A DNA stretch of 11,983 nucleotides from Promethearchaeota archaeon (lineage in GTDB: Archaea > Asgardarchaeota > Lokiarchaeia > Sigynarchaeales > SOKP01). The notes under the pieces were generated by a model, which worked only from the letters and a program-made list of their open reading frames with translations, searched no databases and was not told the DNA's origin. The stretch lies in the NCBI GenBank assembly GCA_016839425.1, contig JAEOUI010000195.1, forward strand, positions 1-11,983, in the 5' to 3' direction. The number at the start of each line of letters is the position of its first letter. Within the stretch, counting starts at the first letter, position 1. This document shows, in pieces, positions 7,178-11,727 of this stretch. The position numbers and the translations under genes were made by a program.

Positions 7178-8486
7178 TATTAATCCCCCTTATTATTTCT
7201 GCGGCTCGCGCCGCGGCACCACTTGCTTCAGATACAGAGCGAGGAATATCCATGGGCTCGTGAGCACATCCACAAGTAAAGATAGCATTTCTAGTTGTTT
7301 CAATTGGATAAAATGGTCTCGTTTTTATGAAATTGTATTCATCCAATTCAATTTCTAAAACACGCGCTAAATCTTCAATTCCTTGGGGAGGAACAATGCA
7401 TGTGGCTAAAACGACCAAATCCACGGTCATCTGTTTGATTTTTGAGTCCCCAAGGTCTTCATAAACTATTTGTGGATTTTCGCTTTTATCAATAGTAATT
7501 TCTGAAACTTTGCTTTTAATATATTTTATATTATATTCCTCAGCACCTCTCTTCAAAAACGATTGAAATCCCTTTCCTCCTGCTCTCATGTCAATATAGA
7601 AAACATAAGATTCAAGATCATTATCGTGTTCGTGTGCGATCATCGCTTCTTTAGTCGTATACATGCAACATATTGACGAACAATATTTCTTGTTTTTATC
7701 ACTTCGAGATCCAATACATTGTAAAAATGCAATTTTTTTCGGAGTTTTTCCGTCTGAAAACCTTTTAATGTGTCCTTCTTGAGGTCCCGATGCGCACATC
7801 ATCCGCTCGAATTCCATTGCTGTAACTACATTCCTGAGTTTCTTGTATCCATAATTTTTTAACGCACCATTTTGAAAGTCTTCAATGAGATTATAACCTG
7901 CAGCTACGATTATGGATCCAATATCTGATATCTTAATTATTTCGTCCTTTTGTTCAAAATCAATCGCATTTCGATCGCAATTTTTTTCACATATTCTACA
8001 CGCATTTTTCGTCAAATATAAACATTTATCCTCGTCTATAGTCATTACAGCGGGAACGCCTTGAAGATAATACATGTAAATGGCCTTTCGCTTCCTTAAT
8101 TGTCGATCAAATTCGTCATCTACTCTCATGGGACATTTTTCCGCGCATAAACCGCAATTAATACATTCGTCCTCTCTTACATACCGAGCGTGTTTTAAAA
8201 TATCTACTTCAAAATTACCTGAAGAACCTCCTACTTTTTTGACATCCGAAAAGGAATGAATTGTTATATTTGGATGCCGGAAGCATTCTGATAGTTTTGG
8301 AGCCAAAATGCAGATAGAACAGTCGTTCGTGGGAAAAGTTTTATCTAATTGAGCCATTCGACCACCAATACAAGGCTTTTTTTCAACAATATTTACATGT
8401 ATTCCCATATCGCCTAGATCTAAAGCTGCTTGAATACCTGCTATTCCTCCACCTATAACTAAGGCGCTTTTGGATATTTTTGCCAA
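7170..8486 (-). CDS. hdrA: HdrA-like N-terminal half (QmoA-like FAD protein with inserted ferredoxin)
   Basis: A 438-residue flavoprotein collinear with residues 1-430 of the fused HdrA. FAD motif GGGIAGIQAALDLG at 12-25, TFPTNDCSIC at 50-59, inserted ferredoxin with C108/C111/C114/C118 and a second set C155/C163/C166/C170 whose first spacing is seven residues instead of two, then QCIGSR at 256-261, YCSSICC at 268-274, and the closing FAD-domain motif IFTCGCAHEPMDIPRSVSEA at 402-421. It has no CHCG domain and no C-terminal ferredoxin; these lie on the next cistron. Size and plan resemble QmoA of sulfate reducers, but the neighbours are HdrB and HdrC. The start is TTG at 8486 (no in-frame ATG nearby), supported by a GAGG site about 6 nt upstream; the 36-nt gap to hdrB is the largest in the operon and I see no clear promoter in it. 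Confidence 0.93.
   Translation of the reverse strand: MAKISKSALVIGGGIAGIQAALDLGDMGIHVNIVEKKPCIGGRMAQLDKTFPTNDCSICILAPKLSECFRHPNITIHSFSDVKKVGGSSGNFEVDILKHARYVREDECINCGLCAEKCPMRVDDEFDRQLRKRKAIYMYYLQGVPAVMTIDEDKCLYLTKNACRICEKNCDRNAIDFEQKDEIIKISDIGSIIVAAGYNLIEDFQNGALKNYGYKKLRNVVTAMEFERMMCASGPQEGHIKRFSDGKTPKKIAFLQCIGSRSDKNKKYCSSICCMYTTKEAMIAHEHDNDLESYVFYIDMRAGGKGFQSFLKRGAEEYNIKYIKSKVSEITIDKSENPQIVYEDLGDSKIKQMTVDLVVLATCIVPPQGIEDLARVLEIELDEYNFIKTRPFYPIETTRNAIFTCGCAHEPMDIPRSVSEASGAAARAAEIIRGINNG
7178..7190 (-). promoter_or_regulatory. Strong Shine-Dalgarno for the HdrA C-half
   Basis: On the minus strand AGGGGGA followed by TTAATA precedes the ATG at 7177, with 6-nt spacing, inside the last codons of the N-half gene. 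It supports independent, coupled initiation of the C-half and decides the start codon. Confidence 0.7.
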
Positions 8487-8522
8487 AATTTCCTCACATT
8501 ACCTTTTTATTTTTAATCTTTT

Positions 8523-9398
8523 TCATCCAAAAAAATGAATTTGTTCAAACAATATGTTTGGTTTCACTCGATGGAAGTTAAATCCTAACTCCTCTGGTTT
8601 AAAGCCAAATGCCAAGGCTATTAATTCCGAAAGATAAAACACTGGGATCTCAAAGTTAATATCTTCAGATTTGTTCAATTCTTTTTGGTTGAATTCAAAT
8701 TGTTGGTAGCACGCAGGACATACTAGAGCAATACAATTTGCACCTGAATCTTGAATGGCGTTTAGCTTATTTTTTATCATCAACAATGAGAGGTCTTTGT
8801 CTGATTTATCTACGGGATTTCCGCAACATTCAACTTTCATATCGTAATTTATCGACTCGGCTCCTAAGGCTTCTACGATATCGTCGATAGTATGAGGTTC
8901 GAAAGGGTCGTCCCAGGCAATTATTTCTGAAGGTCGTAAGTAATGGCAACCGTAATGGACGGCGATTTTAAAATTTTCAAGTGGTTTCACTACTTTTTGC
9001 TTAACTTCTTCAATATGCTCGTAAAGAACTTGTGCAAAATGTTTTACATCAACATCGCCATCGTAACTTTTTCCGAACTTACTTAATATCTTGTTAACTT
9101 CCTTTTTTATGGCCTCTTCTTTTTTAATATGGAAATTAACCCCTTTTAATGTTTCAACACAACCCGAACAAAACGATATTACACCACCGTTTTTGTTGCA
9201 TAAACTTAAATTCCTAGCTCCCATTGCAACCCATGTATTTTGATCGATCAGTTCTAGTCCAGTTGGATCTGGGCAGCAACTAAATCCTTCTACATCGTTT
9301 AATTCAATCCCAAGTTTTTCAAAAATTTTTCTCGAAGAAAGTTCTAAGAAAGGCAGTCTAGCGGGAATGACGCAACCTAAAAATAAATCGTACCCCAT
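8523..9398 (-). CDS. hdrB: HdrB-like heterodisulfide reductase catalytic subunit
   Basis: A 291-residue protein with both cysteine-rich CCG domains that bind the two noncubane [4Fe-4S] clusters reducing a disulfide in HdrB. First set: C9, C41-C42, C77, C80 (31 and 34 residues between). Second set: C151, C191-C192, C227, C230 (39 and 34 between). The second set has the classical ECCGNP and CPAC forms; the first reads SCCPDP. All ligands are kept, so catalysis is expected. In methanogens the substrate is CoM-S-S-CoB; nothing in this window shows what the disulfide is here. ATG at 9398 lies 3 nt after the hdrC stop, with GGAGGG in the end of hdrC at 9-nt spacing, so the two are coupled. The closing segment after YLSELIALAFG near residue 255 is the usual C-terminal helix plus a hydrophobic tail. 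Confidence 0.95.
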   Translation of the reverse strand: MGYDLFLGCVIPARLPFLELSSRKIFEKLGIELNDVEGFSCCPDPTGLELIDQNTWVAMGARNLSLCNKNGGVISFCSGCVETLKGVNFHIKKEEAIKKEVNKILSKFGKSYDGDVDVKHFAQVLYEHIEEVKQKVVKPLENFKIAVHYGCHYLRPSEIIAWDDPFEPHTIDDIVEALGAESINYDMKVECCGNPVDKSDKDLSLLMIKNKLNAIQDSGANCIALVCPACYQQFEFNQKELNKSEDINFEIPVFYLSELIALAFGFKPEELGFNFHRVKPNILFEQIHFFG

Positions 9399-9401
9399 TT
9401 C

Positions 9402-9899
9402 TTATATCCCTCCATTTTTGATAAATTTCTCAAATTTCGTTGCTTGCATTATTTTTTGAATTTCTTCGACATGAACAGTTTTAATGTGTGGTAATCCTAA
9501 CTTTTCTCGCCTTGAAATGATTGCTTTTGAGTATGGAATAGCAATACCATTTTCTAATATGGTCTTTCCTTGTACATAAAAAGCATCAGGACATTTTCCT
9601 TCTTGAAAACATGTATTTTTTATCACGGAAAAGATTTCGGTGAGTTCTACTTTCTGTGGACATAATTCAACGCATTTTTGACATGTTGAGCATAACCAAA
9701 TATTAGGATTTTTTGATTCAACTAACCTTTCTTTAAAGCCCAATATCGCTTCTTCTATAATCTTCCGAGGATTATATGCGCCTTCTGTTATCAGAGCAAC
9801 AGGACAACCTCCAGAACATGTTGAGCATTGATAACAATAACTTAAGGACATATTATGTTTAATAAATTTATTCCTATAATCGAAATTTATAACACTCAT
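9402..9899 (-). CDS. hdrC: HdrC-like 4Fe-4S subunit
   Basis: A 165-residue soluble ferredoxin-like subunit that carries electrons from HdrA to HdrB. Two complete cluster motifs: C22/C25/C28/C32 (CYQCSTCSGGCP) and C70/C73/C76/C80 (CSTCQKCVELCP). The helical C-terminal part, including GIAIPYSKAIISRREKLGLP from residue 123, matches the HdrC plan. No membrane segments, so it is the cytoplasmic HdrC and not HdrE-linked HdrD. It is the first gene of the operon. ATG at 9899; a shorter start at Met17 is possible but less likely because the hairpin and promoter are placed for 9899. Confidence 0.94.
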   Translation of the reverse strand: MSVINFDYRNKFIKHNMSLSYCYQCSTCSGGCPVALITEGAYNPRKIIEEAILGFKERLVESKNPNIWLCSTCQKCVELCPQKVELTEIFSVIKNTCFQEGKCPDAFYVQGKTILENGIAIPYSKAIISRREKLGLPHIKTVHVEEIQKIMQATKFEKFIKNGGI

Positions 9900-9900
9900 G

Positions 9901-9923
9901 TTAATCTAGCCTTTTTAGATTAA
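9901..9923 (-). promoter_or_regulatory. Hairpin directly before the hdrC start codon
   Basis: Perfect inverted repeat TTAATCTA / TAGATTAA (9901-9908 with 9916-9923) with a 7-nt loop. On the mRNA the loop is AAAAGGC, so the only Shine-Dalgarno-like bases (AAGG) lie in the loop, about 10 nt before the ATG at 9899. The stem is AU-rich and weak, and may be chance. Confidence 0.35.
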
Positions 9924-9952
9924 TTATTCCAAAAATGGTATTTCTTTAAACT

Positions 9953-9966
9953 ATGAATATATTCAT
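9953..9966. promoter_or_regulatory. 14-bp perfect palindrome at the expected start of the hdr operon transcript
   Basis: ATGAATATATTCAT is its own reverse complement. It lies about 10-30 bp downstream of the TATA-like box at 9975-9984, where transcription should start, a common place for an archaeal repressor operator. Confidence 0.4.
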
Positions 9967-9974
9967 CATGCTAG

Positions 9975-9990
9975 TATTTAAAAATTTCTA
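9975..9990 (-). promoter_or_regulatory. TATA box and BRE of the hdr operon
   Basis: On the minus strand TAGAAA (BRE-like) is followed by TTTTTAAATA. The predicted transcription start is near 9954, giving a leader of about 55 nt before hdrC. It is the best archaeal promoter match upstream of hdrC. Confidence 0.5.
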
Positions 9991-10003
9991 TATTTTGTGA
10001 GTG

Positions 10004-10019
10004 AAAAATGATCGGATCC
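10004..10019 (-). promoter_or_regulatory. GATCATTTTT element upstream of the hdr TATA box (shared motif, copy 1)
   Basis: On the minus strand GGATCC is followed at once by GATCATTTTT, then CACTCACAA. The 10-mer ends 19 bp before the TATA box. The same 10-mer, followed by TCCCACAA, occurs in the same orientation before the promoter of the Cys-rich pair at 11395-11404. Confidence 0.3.
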
Positions 10020-10158
10020 AGAAAAATGGCTCGTCAATACCGACGGATCGCGACAATTTCAACGATAAGGATCACCATATATCACAAAAACGCGCATAAA
10101 GGACACTAAATAATAAATTGTTATTTGAAATTAGCTTTTAAAAAGCAAAAATTGCAAT

Positions 10159-10191
10159 CTTTTGAAAAAACAAATATAAATAGTTCAAAAG
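10159..10191 (-). terminator. Possible terminator of the 210-residue gene
   Basis: Inverted repeat CTTTTGAA / TTCAAAAG (10159-10166 with 10184-10191, 17-nt loop) starts 7 nt after the stop of the gene at 10198 and includes short T-runs on the minus strand. Weak; archaeal termination depends mainly on T-tracts. Confidence 0.3.
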
Positions 10192-10197
10192 TTATAT

Positions 10198-10830
10198 TTA
10201 ATAAAAAAAGTCTAAGAGATTATAAATATCTAATAGTTGTTCAATTGTTAAATTTGCGCTGGCGCGTAAATCATCTAGAGATTTTCCATTAAGCGATTTT
10301 TGTTCTCTCCAAAAAATTGAATAAATCATGCCATTATACTTCCCATATATTAATAGACCACCTTCGAAATTATTGTCTTTTTCAATTGAAACAATTCCAA
10401 ACAGATTGTCCTCGTCAATTTGTCCTAATGCTTCAATTAATGAAATGTAAAACTGTGAACTCATTACAGCTCTATCTGTAACATTCGATACTTTATGTTC
10501 AAAACCTCGGCCCTTACCTCGAGGGAGCTTTAAGTGATAAAATCGTATCATGTCTTCTAATTCATTAATTGTTTTTAATGAAGTTTCTATGATTTGGTTG
10601 TTTACCGAAGCTTCTTCGATATTATCTATCTTTTGTGAACCTCTATGTTTTCCAAAAGAGTCAATGAAAGCAATGAATGGACGGCAATCTTTTCCCTCAG
10701 GATGGTTTTTTATGAGAATGGTGTTAATTCTCGCCGATTTATTCAATTCAATTGCTTTTTTAAAGCTCATGCTACAGTAAGGGCATATAAATCGAATTAA
10801 TCCATCGTCTTCTATATCATTTGTAGTCAT
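10198..10830 (-). CDS. Conserved-looking protein of unknown function with N-terminal zinc-knuckle-like motif
   Basis: A 210-residue soluble protein without signal peptide or membrane segment. Residues 15-70: CPYC at 16-19, then HPEGKDC at 43-49, which could complete a Cys-Cys-His-Cys metal site, followed by FIAFIDSFGKHRGSQKID at 52-69. From memory, a zinc pair followed by FxxFID...RGxQKxD is frequent at the start of Lokiarchaeal proteins of unknown function. Residues about 80-110 are an amphipathic helix followed by a basic loop (LPRGKGRGFEHK at 102-113); residues 120-210 look like a mixed alpha/beta domain (alternating strands GIVSIE and GGLLIYGKYNGMIYSIFW, then helices). It stands alone with its own promoter and T-rich end, and is transcribed toward the hdr operon, whose first gene starts about 300 bp on. 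ATG at 10830; GGTGA abuts the ATG with no spacing, so leaderless translation is likelier. No function assigned. Confidence 0.75.
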   Translation of the reverse strand: MTTNDIEDDGLIRFICPYCSMSFKKAIELNKSARINTILIKNHPEGKDCRPFIAFIDSFGKHRGSQKIDNIEEASVNNQIIETSLKTINELEDMIRFYHLKLPRGKGRGFEHKVSNVTDRAVMSSQFYISLIEALGQIDEDNLFGIVSIEKDNNFEGGLLIYGKYNGMIYSIFWREQKSLNGKSLDDLRASANLTIEQLLDIYNLLDFFY

Positions 10831-10837
10831 TCACCAT

Positions 10838-10857
10838 ATGTACTATTCTTCGTACAT
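10838..10857. promoter_or_regulatory. Inverted repeat between TATA box and start of the 210-residue gene
   Basis: ATGTAC, 8 nt, GTACAT. It adjoins the TATA-like stretch and ends 8 bp before the start codon at 10830, so it overlays the predicted transcription start. Candidate operator for a dimeric repressor. Confidence 0.4.
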
Positions 10858-10867
10858 TTATATTTTA
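10856..10867 (-). promoter_or_regulatory. TATA box of the 210-residue gene
   Basis: Minus-strand TAAAATATAAAT centred about 31 bp before the ATG, which predicts a transcript starting within a few nucleotides of the start codon. Confidence 0.5.
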
Positions 10868-10869
10868 GC

Positions 10870-10908
10870 AAAAAAAAAAAAGAGAATTAATAAAAAAAAA
10901 ATAAAAAA
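10870..10908 (-). terminator. Poly-T terminator after the 55-residue gene
   Basis: Directly after the TAG at 10911-10909 the minus strand reads T6, A, T10, ATTAATTCTC, T12. Long T-tracts of this kind are the standard archaeal termination signal. It separates the 55-residue gene from the 210-residue gene. Confidence 0.7.
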
Positions 10909-11076
10909 CTAGAAGTTTGTTTTAATTGGTTTAAGGGTTTTCAAGCAATCTCTATGATAATAAATGGAACCTATTGGTATAAAATTTCCATTTTTTGTAT
11001 TTCCTAATGTAAAAGTCACGAAAGAATTAATATTGTTCTCTTCAATTGGGTCCTTACAACACTCACAAGATAACAT
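10909..11076 (-). CDS. 55-residue LIM/treble-clef-like zinc mini-protein
   Basis: An open frame of 55 codons from ATG at 11076 to TAG at 10909. The protein starts MLSCECCKDPIEENN, runs through strand-like SFVTFTLG and NFIPIGSIYYH, and ends HRDCLKTLKPIKTNF. C4 (or C6) and C7 with H41 and C44 give a CxxC...HxxC pattern with the spacing and the Pro-Ile and Cys-Leu neighbours seen in single LIM-like or treble-clef zinc fingers. The coding sense is supported by this pattern, by a TATA-like stretch at about 11095-11108 placed for a leaderless transcript, and by the poly-T terminator exactly at its end. I see no Shine-Dalgarno. Function unknown; a small protein-protein or nucleic-acid binding adaptor is possible. 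It is short, so chance cannot be fully excluded. Confidence 0.6.
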   Translation of the reverse strand: MLSCECCKDPIEENNINSFVTFTLGNTKNGNFIPIGSIYYHRDCLKTLKPIKTNF

Positions 11077-11301
11077 ATTTGTTTCATAGATTTTTTAAAA
11101 TAAAATAAATTGTTATTAAATATTAACAAATGGAGTCTGCGAATTTTTTGAAAGTTTGATGCCAAAATACTTGATGATAGCAACAAATAAAAAATTCTTT
11201 TAATAAAGTTATATAATATTATAAAAATGGGAAGAATGTGTCGGAATATCTAGTTTTTTACTATTAAACTTTTCCTAAATACAATAAAAGTCGCATATTG
11301 A

Positions 11302-11317
11302 TGATCAATATTGATCA
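11302..11317. repeat. 16-bp perfect palindrome
   Basis: TGATCAATATTGATCA is self-complementary. It lies within a direct repeat of ATATTGAT (copies at about 11295 and 11308, 13 bp apart). Possible protein-binding site, roughly 100 bp upstream of the TATA box at 11415. Confidence 0.4.
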
Positions 11318-11394
11318 ATAATCCTTAATATAACTAATATTATGTCCCATATTATCGGATCCGTGCATTCATCATTACACTAATGTAGGAAATG

Positions 11395-11408
11395 GATCAT
11401 TTTTTCCC
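11395..11408 (+). promoter_or_regulatory. GATCATTTTT element upstream of the Cys-rich gene promoter (shared motif, copy 2)
   Basis: GATCATTTTT at 11395-11404, then TCCCACAA, ends 10 bp before the TATA box at 11415. It matches the element at 10004-10013 on the minus strand in sequence and in orientation relative to transcription. Confidence 0.3.
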
Positions 11409-11414
11409 ACAACA

Positions 11415-11423
11415 TTTAAATAT
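11415..11423 (+). promoter_or_regulatory. TATA box of the Cys-rich gene pair
   Basis: TTTAAATAT with predicted transcription start near 11445, giving a leader of about 47 nt before the ATG at 11492. Confidence 0.45.
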
Positions 11424-11446
11424 AAGTAAAAAAATATACATTATTG

Positions 11447-11473
11447 GAGAAATCTAAAAAAAAAAAATTTCTC
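11447..11473 (+). promoter_or_regulatory. Leader hairpin with poly-A loop
   Basis: GAGAAAT (11447-11453) pairs with ATTTCTC (11467-11473); the 13-nt loop is CT plus eleven A. It would sit at the very 5' end of the transcript, just before a GGAAGTGA Shine-Dalgarno-like site at 11475-11482. It could stabilise the 5' end or affect access to the ribosome. Confidence 0.35.
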
Positions 11474-11491
11474 TGGAAGTGATTATCAAAA

Positions 11492-11707
11492 ATGTGTAAT
11501 GATTGTAATTGTGATGGATATGATATGTGTTCGATTGTGGGAATGCAACCAATAGGATTTTGTTGTTCAAAATGCGAACTTTTCGACGAAATGCGATTAT
11601 GTCTTAAGGCTAAGATGGGATGGTCCTTGGAAAATAAACATGTCCTGCCGAGGGCTTTTTGCGTGAAGATGAAAAAACTATTGGATTATCCAGAAATTCA
11701 ACAGTAG
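11492..11707 (+). CDS. Small cysteine-rich protein, paralog 1 (putative metal-binding)
   Basis: A 71-residue protein with nine cysteines. Residues 1-39 form a compact domain with C2, C5, C7, C13, C24, C25, C28, C37 (C-x2-C-x-C-x5-C-x10-CC-x2-C-x8-C), including CSIVG at 13-17 and GFCCSKC at 22-28. The same eight cysteines and 28 of 39 residues recur in the next gene. The tail (residues 40-71) is basic and contains one more cysteine at 57 that the paralog lacks. Such density suggests zinc or an iron-sulfur cluster; I do not recognise the family. No signal peptide, so probably cytoplasmic. ATG at 11492 follows a GGAAGTGA site by about 9 nt. It is transcribed away from the hdr operon, and the next gene begins 20 nt later, so they form an operon. 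Confidence 0.75.
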   Translation: MCNDCNCDGYDMCSIVGMQPIGFCCSKCELFDEMRLCLKAKMGWSLENKHVLPRAFCVKMKKLLDYPEIQQ

Positions 11708-11727
11708 AATATCGGTGATAATCCTAA

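Larger units (their letters stand above)
1242..8486 (-). repeat. Tandem duplication of an HdrA-MvhD module (split copy followed by fused copy)
   Basis: Copy A spans 8486 to 4725 (HdrA N-half, HdrA C-half, long MvhD); copy B spans 4712 to 1242 (fused HdrA, short MvhD). Domain order is the same and conserved segments match even at DNA level, for example around 3059-3085 and 6837-6864, 3149-3182 and 6923-6962, and 1573-1626 and 5403-5456. Overall divergence is large, so this is an old duplication or the joining of two related modules, not a recent repeat. Confidence 0.8.
9900..10197. other. Intergenic region upstream of hdrC with a GC-richer island
   Basis: 298 bp without a convincing gene. It contains the hdr promoter elements and, at 10011-10077, a stretch of about 48 percent GC inside otherwise very AT-rich DNA. 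The island has small inverted repeats (CGTC/GACG around 10032-10045, TCGCGA) and recurring GGATC. It could be an upstream regulator-binding region or a small RNA; I cannot assign it. Confidence 0.4.
11077..11491. other. Divergent intergenic region, 415 bp, AT-rich
   Basis: I find no credible ORF on either strand (the longest ATG frames I read are under 20 codons). It holds the promoter of the minus-strand 55-residue gene near 11095-11108, the 16-bp palindrome at 11302-11317, and the promoter, shared 10-mer and leader hairpin of the plus-strand Cys-rich pair. The part 11110-11300 shows nothing I can assign. Confidence 0.6.

Noticed and set aside
6669..7358. A 229-codon plus-strand open frame
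   Set aside because: It is antisense to the two HdrA halves, has no recognisable domain, and its composition follows from the conserved HdrA codons on the other strand. Other long plus-strand frames between 229 and 6473 were rejected for the same reason.
1242..8486. Tandem duplication as an assembly error
   Set aside because: The two copies differ widely in sequence and in gene structure (split and fused HdrA, long and short MvhD), so they cannot be a duplicated contig segment.
9963..9969. C box (ATGATGA on the minus strand) of a C/D-box guide RNA
   Set aside because: No CTGA D box or terminal stem follows at a suitable distance; a similar ATGATGA on the minus strand near 11370 also lacks partners.
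10026..10109. 27-codon plus-strand ORF in the GC-richer island
   Set aside because: No Shine-Dalgarno, no recognisable motif, and chance length; the GC island is better noted as possible RNA or regulatory DNA.
10870..10908. Poly-A tracts as a repeat or assembly artefact
   Set aside because: On the coding strand they are T-tracts placed exactly after a stop codon, which fits an archaeal terminator better.
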